Of a stretch of 64,000 nt of DNA, positions 11,888 through 22,235 are shown piece after piece. The position numbers were made by a program, and so were the translations under genes. The stretch lies in assembly GCA_029210625.1 (NCBI GenBank), contig JARGFU010000002.1:163190-227189 (forward strand), given 5' to 3'. The stretch comes from Deltaproteobacteria bacterium. GTDB taxonomy: Bacteria > Myxococcota > Myxococcia > SLRQ01. The notes beneath the pieces are model-generated. The model searched no databases, had not been told where the DNA came from, and saw only the letters and a program-made list of their open reading frames with translations. The first letter of the stretch is position 1; every line of letters starts with the position of its first letter.

Positions 11888-13189
11888 CTACTCCAGCGCG
11901 TCGATCTCGAAGTAGGTCTTCAGGGCGGCGATCATCTGCGGGTGGTCGGCGCTGCCGCCCAGCTCGCGGATGGAGTGCATCGAGAGCAGCGGGTTGCCCA
12001 CGTCCACGGTGCGCAGGCCGAGGCGGGCCGCCGAGATCGGGCCGATGGTCGAGCCGCAGGGCAGGTCGGCGCGCATGGCGAACTCCTGGCAGGGCACCCC
12101 GGCCGCGCCGCAGAGGCGGCGGAAGATGGCGCCGCTCTCGGCGTCGGTGGCGTAGCGCTGGTTGGCGTTGGTCTTCAGGCAGGGGCCGCCGCCGAGCAGG
12201 GGCTGGTGCCGGCCGTCGTGCTTCCCGGGGTGGGCCGGGTGGAGGGCGTGGGCCATGTCGGCGCTGATCAGGAAGCTGCGGGCGATGGTGCGGGCGCGGC
12301 GCTCGGCGTCGCCGCCGCAGAGGCGGGTGAAGACCGACTCGATCATCGGCGAGCCGGCGCCGCGGTGGGTCTGGCTGCCGATCTCCTCGTGGTCGAAGAG
12401 GACCGCCACCCGGGTGCTCGCGTGCTCGGCCGGCGCCGCGAGGAGCGCGGTGAGGGTCGCGTGGCACATGGAGAGGTTGTCCTGGCGGGGCGCCGCGATC
12501 ATCGCCTGGTCGAGGCCGATGAAGGCCGAGGGCGAGAGGTCGAAGAGGCAGAGGTCGTGCCCGCGGATCTGCTCGGGCTTCACCTTCAGGGCGTCGGCCA
12601 GCAGCTGCCGGAGGAAGACCTCGGGGTCGTCCTTGCTCTCCCAGGGCCCGAGGTGGGGCACGAGGTGATCGTGCTTGTCGAGCTTCAGGCCGCTCTCGTT
12701 CACCTCGCGGCCGAGGTGGATGGCGAGGGTGGAGACCCGGCTCGCCGGCGACGCCAGCCGCACCAGGCGGCGGTCGAGGCGGCCGGCGTCCTCGACGGTC
12801 ACCCGGCCGGCGAGGCCGAGATCCCGGTCCGCCCAGGTGGCGACGATGGCGCCGCCGTAGACCTCGACGTCCAGGAGGAGCTGCTTCCCGCCGCTCTTGG
12901 CCAGCCGGGGCTTGGGCCGCAGGTTGGGGGAGTCGGTGTGGGCGCCGGTGAGGCGCACCCCGACCTCCTCGGGGGGCCTCGTCCCGACCCGCAGGGCGAG
13001 GAGGGCGCCGTCGCCGCGGGTGATCACGTAGGCGCCGCCCGGCGCCAGCTTCCAGGCCTCGGCCTCGTCGAGGTGGGTGAAGCCCGCCGCCTCGCAGCGG
13101 CGCAGGGCCTCGGCGGTGGCGTGGAAGGGGCTCGGGCTCGCGTCGATGAAGGAGAGGAGGTCGCGGCTCTCGGCAGGGGGCTGGCTCAT
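11888..13189 (-). CDS. M18 family aminopeptidase (ApeB-like)
   Basis: Zinc aminopeptidase, dodecameric in the family, acting on acidic N-termini in the cytoplasm. N-terminal SFIDASPSPFHA is the family hallmark. Metal ligands are in GAHTDSPNLRPKP (His, then Asp) and FDHEEIGSQ (Glu pair), with a late His in LLSMHSIRELGG. 433 residues, as expected. Start at 13189 is preceded by GGAGGGG on the minus strand. It is convergent with the M19 dipeptidase and divergent from the Cys-rich lipoprotein, and so probably monocistronic. Confidence 0.94.
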   Translation of the reverse strand: MSQPPAESRDLLSFIDASPSPFHATAEALRRCEAAGFTHLDEAEAWKLAPGGAYVITRGDGALLALRVGTRPPEEVGVRLTGAHTDSPNLRPKPRLAKSGGKQLLLDVEVYGGAIVATWADRDLGLAGRVTVEDAGRLDRRLVRLASPASRVSTLAIHLGREVNESGLKLDKHDHLVPHLGPWESKDDPEVFLRQLLADALKVKPEQIRGHDLCLFDLSPSAFIGLDQAMIAAPRQDNLSMCHATLTALLAAPAEHASTRVAVLFDHEEIGSQTHRGAGSPMIESVFTRLCGGDAERRARTIARSFLISADMAHALHPAHPGKHDGRHQPLLGGGPCLKTNANQRYATDAESGAIFRRLCGAAGVPCQEFAMRADLPCGSTIGPISAARLGLRTVDVGNPLLSMHSIRELGGSADHPQMIAALKTYFEIDALE

Positions 13190-13257
13190 CCCCTCCAGGT
13201 AACAATTCGCCAGCCTCGGGTCGAGTGCCGTATGATCTCGGGCGGGAGGCACTGGCG

Positions 13258-14205
13258 ATGAAGCTACCTGGCACCCTTTCGCTCCTCGCCCTCGCGGGCA
13301 TCCTCATGACCACCGGCTGCGACTGCGGCGGGGCTGGCGCCGGCGGCGTCGATGGCGCCGTGGACGCCGACGGGGGCCTCGACGGAGGCCTCGACGGGAG
13401 CTGGGCCGGCGACGGCGGCTGGGGCGGGGACGGCGGTGGCGGCGCCTGCGTCCCCGTGATCTGCCAGGGCGGCACGCCCTACGCCTGCGCCAACTGCCTC
13501 GACGACGACAACGACGGGCTCATCGACTTCTACGATCCCGACTGCCTCGGCCCCTGCGACAACAACGAGGAGGGCTTCGCCACCGAGATCCCCGGCGGCC
13601 ACAGCCCCGGCTGCGGACGGGAGTGCTACTTCGACAAGGACAACGGCGGCGGCAACGACAACTGCGCCTGGTCCACCGAGTGCGATCCCCTGGCGCCCGA
13701 GGCCAACCTCGGCTGCGACTACGACCCCACCATGGTCGGCGGGAAGGACTGCGAGGATCCCCAGGTGCAGCTCTGCCACGACGTGTGCGAGCCCTTCACC
13801 CCCAACGGCTGCGACTGCTTCGGTTGCTGCGAGCTGCCGGCCGGCTCGGGCCTCTTCGTCTTCATCGGGACGGGCGTCTCCACCGGCGCGCCGACCTGCG
13901 TGCTCGACGACGTGATGGATCCGGCGGCCTGCGCCCCCTGCACCCCGATGGCGGATTGCCAGAAGGGCTGCGGCCGCTGCCAGCTCTGCATCGGCAAGAC
14001 CGAGGTGCCCGAGGACTGCTTCGTGCCCTCCACCGACGGTGGCTTCCCCGACGGTGGCGGCGCCGACGGCGGCGCGGGCGACGGCGGGGTGGTGAACCCC
14101 GATCAGTGCCCCGGGGGCGAGCAGCCCTGCGGCCTCGCCGGCCAGGCGCCCTGCCCGGAGAGCTACTACTGCGTCACCGGCTGCTGCCAGCTGGTCATTC
14201 CCTAG
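13258..14205 (+). CDS. Cys-rich lipoprotein with Asp-Gly linker
   Basis: Function not recognised. 315 residues with a lipoprotein signal ending LMTTGC, then a flexible Gly/Asp linker (GGLDGGLDG type), a Cys-rich domain from about residue 70 to 265 with NCLDDDNDGLIDFYDPDC, a calcium-binding-like Asp motif common in myxobacterial surface proteins, a second DGG linker, and a short Cys-rich tail (CPESYYCVTGCC). Many paired cysteines imply disulphides outside the cytoplasm. GGGAGG lies upstream of the ATG, and a TATGAT hexamer at 13231-13236 may be a -10 element. It is divergent from the aminopeptidase gene with 68 bases between. Confidence 0.8.
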   Translation: MKLPGTLSLLALAGILMTTGCDCGGAGAGGVDGAVDADGGLDGGLDGSWAGDGGWGGDGGGGACVPVICQGGTPYACANCLDDDNDGLIDFYDPDCLGPCDNNEEGFATEIPGGHSPGCGRECYFDKDNGGGNDNCAWSTECDPLAPEANLGCDYDPTMVGGKDCEDPQVQLCHDVCEPFTPNGCDCFGCCELPAGSGLFVFIGTGVSTGAPTCVLDDVMDPAACAPCTPMADCQKGCGRCQLCIGKTEVPEDCFVPSTDGGFPDGGGADGGAGDGGVVNPDQCPGGEQPCGLAGQAPCPESYYCVTGCCQLVIP

Positions 14206-14241
14206 GCCGAAAGCCGCCCAGGGAGGGTAGGATGGGCGGCC

Positions 14242-15245
<1,004 letters not shown>

Positions 15246-15249
<4 letters not shown>

Positions 15250-16097
15250 GCTCGAAGTCGAACGTCACCGTCGCCGTGATCCAGGCCCCCTTCGCCGACG
15301 CCCTCGAGGTGAACGTGGAGCGCGCCGAGGGCCTGGTGCGCCAGGCCGCGGGGGAGGGCGCAGAGGTCATCCTCCTGCCCGAGCTCTTCGAGGGCCCCTA
15401 CTTCCCCCGGGAGGAGAAGGGCGCCTTCTTCGAGTGGGCCCGCCCGGTCGAGGGGCACCCCACGCTGGAGCGGATGAGCCAGCTCGCGGCCGAGCTCGAG
15501 GTGGTGCTGCCGATCTCCTTCTTCGAGCGGGACGGCAACGCCTACTACAACAGCCTCGTCGTCCTCGACGCCGACGGCACCTCCCTGGGGCTCTACCGAA
15601 AGAGCCACATCCCCGAGGGCCCCGGCTATCAGGAGAAGTTCTACTTCCGCCCCGGCGACACCGGCTTCAAGGTCTGGGAGACCCGCCACGCCGCCCTCGG
15701 CGTGGGGATCTGCTGGGACCAGTGGTTCCCCGAGGCGGCGCGGGCGATGGCGCTCGCGGGCGCCGAGGTCCTGCTCTATCCCACCGCCATCGGCTCCGAG
15801 CCCGCCGAGCCCGAGCTCGACACCCGGGACGCCTGGCAGCGGGTGATGCAGGGCCACGCCATCGCGAACCTCACCCCGGTGGCCGCCGCCAACCGGGTGG
15901 GGGACGAGGAGGGGCAGGTCTTCTACGGCTCCTCCTTCCTCACCGACGGACTGGGGGAGATCCGCGAGGTCCTCGACCGGGAGGAGACCGGCGTGGCGCT
16001 ACGCGAGTACGACCTCGCGGCCCTCCGCGCTCAGCGCGCCTCCTGGGGCTTCTTCCGCGATCGCCGGCCCGACCTCTATGGCCGGATCGTGGGGTGA
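15246..16097 (+). CDS. aguB: N-carbamoylputrescine amidohydrolase (nitrilase superfamily)
   Basis: Hydrolyses N-carbamoylputrescine to putrescine, CO2 and ammonia. The Glu-Lys-Cys triad is visible: Glu in LLPELFEGPYF, Lys in YRKSHIPEGPGY and Cys in GICWDQWFPEAAR. Length 283 is typical of AguB. It overlaps the agmatine deiminase gene by ATGA, so the two are probably translated together and form the plant/Pseudomonas-type agmatine route to putrescine. No arginine decarboxylase lies in the window. Confidence 0.94.
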
Positions 16098-16101
16098 GCG
16101 G

Positions 16102-18120
16102 TCAGGGGCAGGTGTAGATGCAGTTGAGGCCGCTGCCGCCGCTGGCGGCGTCGTCGCAGATCATGCCGGTGCCGAAGAGGACGCAGTCGGTGTCCTGCTG
16201 GCAGAAGGGGAAGAAGGGCGGCTCGTAGCAGCCCCTCCGGCCCGAGGCCAGGGTCTGGCAGGTGGTCCCCGCGGGGCAGACCACGCAGGTGCCGTTGTCG
16301 CAGACCGGGGCCGAGCCGGGGCAGTGGCTGTTGCTCAGGCAGGACACGCAGGTGGGGCCGCTGGTGTCGCAGTAGGGCGTGGCGCCACCGCAGTGGAAGT
16401 TGTCGGTGCACCGGACGCAGGAGCCGTTGTCGCAGGCCGGCGTGGCGCCGCCGCAGTCGCCGTCGTTGCGGCAGGAGACGCAGCTGCCGGTGGCGTCGCA
16501 GACCGGGGTCGCCGGCGGGCAGTCGGCCGCGGAGGTGCACTCGGCGCAGGTCCCGGTGGAGCGATTGCAGCGCTGGCCCGCGCAGTGGGCGTCGGAGCCG
16601 CACTCGGCGCAGAGGGCGGGGCTGACCCAGGTGTTGCAGTGACCGCGGCCCCAGGCCGAGGGGCAGTCGGCGTCGTTGGAGCAGGTGATCTCGAGGCCCG
16701 CGTCGTCGCAGGTCATGCCGAAGAGCCCGTCGGGGATGGACTCCCCGGGGACACAGCAGAAGTAGGAGAAGGAGCTGCCGAGCATCCCGTTGCCCAGGCC
16801 GCAGAACTCTCCGGCGCCGCAGCAGGGGCCCGCCGGGGTCGAGCCGCAGGGGGTCTCGTCGAGGCAGGCGCCGCCGCCGGTGAAGCCCAGCAGGCTGCAC
16901 TCCATGTCCCCGGTGCAGGAGGCCCCGTCGGTGCAGGAGGCCAGGCGGTTGCCGGCGTTGTAGGTCAGGCAGGCCTGGTTCGGGTCGATGCAGGTCGAGC
17001 CGCTGCAGACCTGGCCCCCGGGGCAGGGGCGGTTGCAGGCGCCGCAGTGGGAGGCGTCGCTGGAGGTGTCCACGCAGGCGGTGCCGGTGCAGTCCTGCTG
17101 CCCCGCCGGGCAGACGCAGGTGTGGGTCGAGGTCTGGCAGGTCTGGTCGAGGCGGCACTGATCGTCGCTACCGCAGCCCGGCATGCAGACGCCGTTGGTG
17201 GTGTCGCACCAGGTGAAGCCGGTGCAGCCGTCGGTGCGGCAGTCCGGCGGTGGCTCGCAGACGCCGCTCACGCAGACCTCGCCGGTGGGGCAGGGGCGGT
17301 TGCAGCCGTTGCAGTGGTCCCGGTTGGAGAGGGTGTCGACGCACACGTCGTTGCAGAGGGTCTCGCTGCCCGGGCACTGGCAGTCACCGCCGATGCAGCT
17401 GGCGCGGCTGTCGCAGGTCCGCTCACAGATGCCGCAGTTGAAGGGGTCCGAGAGGATGTCGACGCAGGCCCCGTTGCAGATCAGGGTGCCCCCGGGGCAC
17501 TCGCAGAGGCCGCTCTGGCAGGAGGCGGTGGCCGGGCAGACCGTGTCGCAGTCGCCGCAGAACTCGGGGTTGGTCTGGGTGTCGACGCAGGCGAGGCCGC
17601 AGCGCTCGGTGCCCGGGACGCAGTCGCAGGCGTGCACCGAGAGATCGCAGTACTCGCCCGGCGGGCAGTGGCCGTTCTGGCTGCAGCCAGGCATGCACAG
17701 GCCGGTCGCCTCGTCGCAGTAGGTGACGCCGATGCAGGGCTCCTGGCGGCAGTCGGCGCCGGTCTCGCAGTTGCCGCCGACGCAGACCTCGCCGACCGCG
17801 CAGGTGTTGGTGCAGGTGCCGCAGGTGCGCGGGTCGTCCAGGACGTTCACGCAGACGCCGCCGCAGAGATCCCAGCCCGCGGCGCAGCCAGTGCCGCCGC
17901 CGTCGGTGGTGCCGCCGTCGGGGCTGCCGCAGTCGCAGTCGGCGTAGCTGCCGTCGTCCTGGCAGGTGCGCGTGCCGGCGCTGTCGTCCGCGCAGACGCA
18001 GGCGATCTTCTTGCCCGGCTCGCAGTCGTCACCGGAGCCGCGGAAGCAGCCGGTGGAGAGCAGCGCGGGCAGGGCGACGAAGAGGGCGGCGAGGGACCAG
18101 CGGTGGTGCGTGCGAGACAT
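16102..18120 (-). CDS. large Cys-repeat lipoprotein
   Basis: Secreted lipoprotein of 672 residues, signal ending LLSTGC; role not known. Two kinds of Cys repeat are seen. The N-terminal half has about five ~40-residue units of the form Cys-x3-Cys-Val-(Asp/Asn)...Cys-Gly-x-Cys-x3-Cys...Cys-x4-Cys, for example CNGACVDILSDPFNCGICER. The C-terminal part has about six ~22-residue units of the form Cys-x-x-Asp-x-x-Cys...Pro-x-Cys-Asp...Cys-Val-x-Cys. Similar Cys-rich repeat proteins are frequent in Myxococcota. The start at 18120 follows GGAGGGGAAG on the minus strand. It lies downstream of the phosphatase gene on the same strand with 48 bases between. Structural or adhesive roles are plausible but unproven. 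Confidence 0.85.
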   Translation of the reverse strand: MSRTHHRWSLAALFVALPALLSTGCFRGSGDDCEPGKKIACVCADDSAGTRTCQDDGSYADCDCGSPDGGTTDGGGTGCAAGWDLCGGVCVNVLDDPRTCGTCTNTCAVGEVCVGGNCETGADCRQEPCIGVTYCDEATGLCMPGCSQNGHCPPGEYCDLSVHACDCVPGTERCGLACVDTQTNPEFCGDCDTVCPATASCQSGLCECPGGTLICNGACVDILSDPFNCGICERTCDSRASCIGGDCQCPGSETLCNDVCVDTLSNRDHCNGCNRPCPTGEVCVSGVCEPPPDCRTDGCTGFTWCDTTNGVCMPGCGSDDQCRLDQTCQTSTHTCVCPAGQQDCTGTACVDTSSDASHCGACNRPCPGGQVCSGSTCIDPNQACLTYNAGNRLASCTDGASCTGDMECSLLGFTGGGACLDETPCGSTPAGPCCGAGEFCGLGNGMLGSSFSYFCCVPGESIPDGLFGMTCDDAGLEITCSNDADCPSAWGRGHCNTWVSPALCAECGSDAHCAGQRCNRSTGTCAECTSAADCPPATPVCDATGSCVSCRNDGDCGGATPACDNGSCVRCTDNFHCGGATPYCDTSGPTCVSCLSNSHCPGSAPVCDNGTCVVCPAGTTCQTLASGRRGCYEPPFFPFCQQDTDCVLFGTGMICDDAASGGSGLNCIYTCP

Positions 18121-18168
18121 CTTCCCCTCCAGGAAGGCCAGAAACCTCAAGTCTAGCAGCCCGGAGGG

Positions 18169-18951
18169 TCACCCCTCCAGGGCGACCTTCCAGCGGGCGA
18201 GCAGGGTCCCGTGGAGGGGCTCGCGGGCGACCAGCCCGGTCCCCTCGCCGAGGTCCTGGGTGCCCCGGGCCGTGGTGAAGACCGCGCCGGCCTCCCGGGC
18301 CAGGATCGGGAAGGGCCCCAGATCCCAGGGCTGGACCCCGGCCTCCAGCCAGGCATCGGCGTGGCCGTCCAGGAAGAAGGCGAAGCTCGCCAGGTCTCCC
18401 GGGCAGCGAACGCAGGCGGCCTCGGCGATGAGCTCCCGGACGGCGGCGCCGCCGGGATCGGCCAGGAGGGGGCGCAGCTCGCCCACCACCAGCGTCGCCC
18501 GCTCGAGGGGCGGCGGGGCGGCCAGGGCGATCCGCTCGTCCCCCCGCCAGGCGCCCATCCCCTCCGCGGCCCAGTAGTGGCGCCCCCGGACCGCGAGCGC
18601 CATCCCCCCGGCCCGCACCACCCCCGCCTCGGCGGCGGCGATCAGCGGACCCCAGGACTCGCCGCCGCGGACGAAGCCGCGGGTCCCGTCGATGGGATCG
18701 ATGGTCCAGGCCCAGCCCCCGCCGGCGTGCTCGCCGGTCTCCTCACCCAGGATGGCGTCTCCCGGGAAGGCCCCCTGGATCACCTCCAGGGCGGCGGCCT
18801 CGGCGGCGCGGTCGGCGGCGGTGACGGGGGAGCCGTCCGACTTCGTCTCGGCCTCCCGGGCTGCGGCGAGGCGCTCCAGGGCGGCCCCGGCGGCGGCCTC
18901 GAGGGCGGCGCGGAGGACCTCGGCGACCTTCTCGATGGTGCGTTCGGACAT
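18169..18951 (-). CDS. inositol monophosphatase family protein, HisN-like
   Basis: Mg-dependent phosphomonoesterase fold. Motifs: SDGSPVTAADRAAE (residues ~38-51), GEETG with metal-binding Glu, WTIDPIDGTRGF carrying the Asp-Pro-Ile-Asp-Gly-Thr signature, and VQPWDLGPFPILAREAGA near the C-terminus, all intact. The SPVTxAD opening and PWD ending fit HisN-type histidinol-phosphatases and CysQ-like enzymes as well as true inositol phosphatases; no his genes are nearby, so the substrate is open. 260 residues, start ATG at 18951. The 70-base region to the divergent gene at 19022 contains a GTCTAC/GTAGAC inverted repeat (18960-18965 and 18989-18994), a possible operator. Confidence 0.87.
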   Translation of the reverse strand: MSERTIEKVAEVLRAALEAAAGAALERLAAAREAETKSDGSPVTAADRAAEAAALEVIQGAFPGDAILGEETGEHAGGGWAWTIDPIDGTRGFVRGGESWGPLIAAAEAGVVRAGGMALAVRGRHYWAAEGMGAWRGDERIALAAPPPLERATLVVGELRPLLADPGGAAVRELIAEAACVRCPGDLASFAFFLDGHADAWLEAGVQPWDLGPFPILAREAGAVFTTARGTQDLGEGTGLVAREPLHGTLLARWKVALEG

Positions 18952-19021
18952 GCGCGGCAGTCTACCCGCGGGGGTGAATTAGGGGGTTGTAGACCCGGTT
19001 CAGGGTCCCTAACTTTCGATC

Positions 19022-19621
19022 ATGATGTTCAGGGGGCAGAAGACGAGGCGCGGGATCGGGACCGGGGCGATCCTCTCGGTGGTGCTCTTGCTCGGGCTCC
19101 CGGCCGACGCCCGGGCGCTCGGTCCGGACGAGGCCTCCGAGCTCGCCGGCTGGGTCCAGGCCTTCGCGGCGAGCTTCCGCTTCACCGGCGGTGACCGGGA
19201 GGACGCCGCCCGCCTGGAGGCGATCGACGAGTGCGTCGACGAGATGCTCTTCGTGGCGCGGCCCTTCGCGCGCTCGCGCCTGCGCTCGGCCACCGTCATC
19301 AGCAAGGAGATCGCCTTCGACGTGAGCGAGGCGGTCCTGGCGATCCGCGACGCCGGGGAGCGGCCCCTGCTCGTGCCCCTCGAGGGCAAGCCGGTCCAGC
19401 ACGTCAGCAAGGCGGGTGACGAGCTCGAGACCACCCTGAAGCGCGACGGGCGCAAGCTGGTCCTGCGGACCCTCAACGAGCGCGGCGGAGAGGAGCGGGT
19501 GCTCACCCTCTCGCCCGACGGGAAGAAGCTCACCATCGAGGTCACCATCTTCGCCGATCCCCTCCCGCTCCCGATCCGCTACCAGCTCTCCTACCGGCGG
19601 CTCACACCCCCGGCGCGCTAG
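19022..19621 (+). CDS. hypothetical exported protein
   Basis: Not recognised. 199 residues with a cleavable signal peptide (hydrophobic AILSVVLLLGLPADARA). The mature part is charged and ends in a predicted beta-rich stretch (LVLRTLNERGGEERVLTLSPDGKKLTIEVTI), reminiscent of lipid-binding or periplasmic immunoglobulin-like folds, but no family signature was found. Two in-frame ATGs at 19022 and 19025 lack a Shine-Dalgarno site; TTGTAG, 17 bases, then TAACTT ends 5 bases before the ATG, so a leaderless transcript is possible. It is followed after 24 bases by the cyclase-like gene and may share its transcript. Confidence 0.65.
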   Translation: MMFRGQKTRRGIGTGAILSVVLLLGLPADARALGPDEASELAGWVQAFAASFRFTGGDREDAARLEAIDECVDEMLFVARPFARSRLRSATVISKEIAFDVSEAVLAIRDAGERPLLVPLEGKPVQHVSKAGDELETTLKRDGRKLVLRTLNERGGEERVLTLSPDGKKLTIEVTIFADPLPLPIRYQLSYRRLTPPAR

Positions 19622-19645
19622 CCCGATCTTCGCTATGCTCGGCGG

Positions 19646-22150
19646 GTGACGCCGAGGGAGAGCCAGGCGGACTCGCAGCTGGAGCGGGCCCGCGCCAGCG
19701 CTTGCCGGGAGATCGCCCGGCAGGCCCACGTCTTCGGGACCCAGCCCGCGAGCCTGCTCGCCCCCCAGGCCAGCGGCGCCCGGCATCGCCTGGGGGTCAC
19801 CGAGATCGACGCCCGCTTCCCCTTCGCGCTCGGCGGCGGCTGGCGCCGGGTCTGGGAGCAGGCGCTGGCCGAGCTCGCCTACCTCTACGTGGCGCGCAAC
19901 CGCGACGTCCTGGAGGAGGGGGCCTACGACCGGATGATGCTCCGGCAGGAGAGCGTCATGCCCGACCTGCCCCCGGTGATGCTCGCGCCACCGGCGGGGG
20001 TCAGCCAGGCGGCCCTGCGCGAGTGCATGGCGGCCAGCGCCGCGATCCTTCCCGGCCTCGACGCCGGCCTCCTGGTCGCCTGGTGGGGCAGCCAGGGGAG
20101 GGGGCGCCCCCTGCTCACGGAGTGGAGCCGCCTGATGGCGCGGGCGGCCGCCGAGATGCGCTCGACGGGCGGCGCGGAGGACACCGTGGTCCTGGTGCAG
20201 TGGATGTGCCGCTTCGGCTTCGCCCTCGTCCCCCGGGCCGTCTCCGGCCAGGGGCTCGACGGCGCCGTCGCCCAGGAGGTGCAGGCCGCCCTGGCGACGG
20301 CCCTGCACCTCTCCCACCGGGTCGTGCTCGCCGGCACCGCCGAGAAGATGGGCGAGGCCCTCGAGAGCCGGAAGCAGGCGCTCGCGCGCTGGCGGGCCCT
20401 GGTCGCCCCCGAGCTCGCCCTCCAGGCCGCCACCGCCCGCCCGGGTCACGCCCACTTCCACGCCTTCACCGGCGAGGCCCGGCCCCTGATCCCCGACACG
20501 CTCGCCCGGATCGCCGCCCTCGGTGAGGGGCAGGCCACGGCCGACCTGATCGCGCTGCTCTCGGGGGACCGGGCGTTGAAGGAGGCCGCGCTGCAGCGGA
20601 TCAGCCGGCACCGGCTGGTGCGGGCGTGCACCGACGCGCTCGTCTGCAGCCTCGAGCCGGGCGGCGGCGCCCTGCGGCGGGCCGTGCTCCAGCTGCGGCG
20701 CCGGCCCGAGAAGCTCCTGCCCATCGTCGAGGATCGCAAGGCGCGGGGGGAGTGGGTGAAACAGCTCGAGGCCGGCGCGAAGGCCCTCGAGCGGCGCGAG
20801 GCGCAGGAGGCGGTGCTCGCGCTGGCCCGGGCGCTGAAGAAGGCGCGCGCGGATCGGCCGCCGCCGGTGGAGGGTGAGGACGATCCCCTGCGCGAGGCGG
20901 CCGGGGCGATGATCCTGCACGCCGGGGGGCTCGAGGCCGCCCGCGCCGCGGCGGGCGCGGTGAAGCGCCTCGATCAGCGCAGCGGCTCGGAGAGCGATCG
21001 CAGCCTGCGGGAGGAGCACGCCGCCGGCCAGCTCTACCTCGTCGAGCTCGGCGAGGCGCCCATCCTCGATCACACCGCCGAGGCCGCACCGGTGGGGCAC
21101 CTCTTCACCGACATGAAGGACTTCACCCGGCGCACCTCGGATCTGAAGGAGGCGGTCACCGCCGAGTTCCTGCGCACGGCCTTCTACGGACCCATCCTGG
21201 GGATCGCGCGGGAGTACTTCGCCGGCCTCACCCAGCTCTCGGACCGGGGCGGCGTCTACCTCAACAACCTCCTGGGCGACGCCGTCTCGCTCTCCGGGGA
21301 CGTGCAGTCCCTGGTGGCCATCGCCCGGCGGATCCGCGAGCACCTGCGGGCCTACGAGGCCGACATCCAGAAGCGGCTGGGGGCCTACGACGAGGCCACC
21401 CGCTCGAAGGCCGAGCTGGCGGCCGGCACCTTCATCGCCCACGGCGCGCCCCCCTCGGTGGTGACCTTCGACGACGAGCTCTGGGGTGGGGTGCGGGTCT
21501 CGATCGCGGAGAAGATCAACGAGTCCGCCCGGGGCTGCGCGCGCACCGCCGCGGTCCACACGGCCATCACCGCCGAGCTGACCTTCCTCCAGCGCGTGCA
21601 CCAGAAGCCCGGGCTGGTGCTGCCCTTCCAGGTCTACGTGCGGCGGCCCGACTCGCTGCCCCTCGACCCCGCCCAGGCCCTGGCGCTCGCCCGGGCCCGG
21701 GAGAGGGGGGACCGGGAGCGCTACCTCGAGATCTACCGGATCGCCGCCGAGCGGCAGGCCGACGCCGCCCTCACCGGCGGTGACGAGGAGGACGCCCTCG
21801 AGGCCTCGGTGGGCGCGCTCTACAACGCCGGAGAGGCCATCAGCGGCGAGGCCCTGCAGGCCTACCGGGAGCAGGTCGGCGCCACCGGCGCGATCAGCGA
21901 GGCGCGGATCGAGGTGCGCCACCTGGAGAAGGCGCTCCTCGATCGCTTCGCCTTCCTCGAGCCCGAGCTGCGCCTCTGTCTGATCCTCGATCGGCAGGGC
22001 CGACCCTCGCTCTTCCGCCACGCCGGCCGGGTGCGCTTCAAGGGCCTCGAGGCCGGCCCGCCCACCGAGATCTGGGAGCTCGTCGATCTGCAGAGCGCGG
22101 CGGGACAGGCCCTCTGGGGCTCGCCCCGCGTGCGCAAGCTGCTGGGCTGA
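19646..22150 (+). CDS. large protein with class III nucleotide cyclase-like domain
   Basis: 834 residues starting at GTG 19646. Residues 1-~470 are helix-rich, Ala/Arg-rich and without a family I can name. From ~480 to ~665 it looks like a class III adenylate/guanylate cyclase homology domain: LFTDMKDFTRR at 486 matches the FxDIxGFT metal motif, LLGDAVSLSG near 541 has the second metal Asp, and KINESARGCA near 624 matches the VNxAAR catalytic Asn/Arg. There is a ~35-residue insert before the last motif. The C-terminal ~170 residues are again unassigned. No transmembrane segment is seen. TATGCT lies 6 bases upstream of the GTG and no Shine-Dalgarno is visible. Catalytic activity is possible but not shown; a regulatory pseudo-cyclase is the alternative. 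Confidence 0.72.
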   Translation: MTPRESQADSQLERARASACREIARQAHVFGTQPASLLAPQASGARHRLGVTEIDARFPFALGGGWRRVWEQALAELAYLYVARNRDVLEEGAYDRMMLRQESVMPDLPPVMLAPPAGVSQAALRECMAASAAILPGLDAGLLVAWWGSQGRGRPLLTEWSRLMARAAAEMRSTGGAEDTVVLVQWMCRFGFALVPRAVSGQGLDGAVAQEVQAALATALHLSHRVVLAGTAEKMGEALESRKQALARWRALVAPELALQAATARPGHAHFHAFTGEARPLIPDTLARIAALGEGQATADLIALLSGDRALKEAALQRISRHRLVRACTDALVCSLEPGGGALRRAVLQLRRRPEKLLPIVEDRKARGEWVKQLEAGAKALERREAQEAVLALARALKKARADRPPPVEGEDDPLREAAGAMILHAGGLEAARAAAGAVKRLDQRSGSESDRSLREEHAAGQLYLVELGEAPILDHTAEAAPVGHLFTDMKDFTRRTSDLKEAVTAEFLRTAFYGPILGIAREYFAGLTQLSDRGGVYLNNLLGDAVSLSGDVQSLVAIARRIREHLRAYEADIQKRLGAYDEATRSKAELAAGTFIAHGAPPSVVTFDDELWGGVRVSIAEKINESARGCARTAAVHTAITAELTFLQRVHQKPGLVLPFQVYVRRPDSLPLDPAQALALARARERGDRERYLEIYRIAAERQADAALTGGDEEDALEASVGALYNAGEAISGEALQAYREQVGATGAISEARIEVRHLEKALLDRFAFLEPELRLCLILDRQGRPSLFRHAGRVRFKGLEAGPPTEIWELVDLQSAAGQALWGSPRVRKLLG

Positions 22151-22235
22151 GGGCGCGAAGGCGCCTGCCCCCGGGAGGGGGAATGCGGTAGCCTCCCCGC
22201 CGCCGCGGGATCCTTTTCACGAGAGGAGCCACACG

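Noticed and set aside
14210..14241. GCCGCCC/GGGCGGC hairpin as a terminator
   Set aside because: No T-run follows, and the second arm overlaps the leader of the agmatine deiminase gene.
16078..18156. 692-codon plus-strand frame opposite the Cys-rich lipoprotein
   Set aside because: Ala/Gly/Val-rich mirror of a Cys-repeat gene; no signal peptide or domain.
18160..18180. GGAGGG/CCCTCC inverted repeat at the end of the phosphatase gene as a terminator
   Set aside because: Short, without a T-run in either direction, and partly within the coding sequence.
18962..22021. 1019-codon minus-strand frame opposite the exported and cyclase-like genes
   Set aside because: Low-complexity antisense frame; the plus-strand frame carries cyclase-type motifs, and the antisense one would bridge two separate genes.
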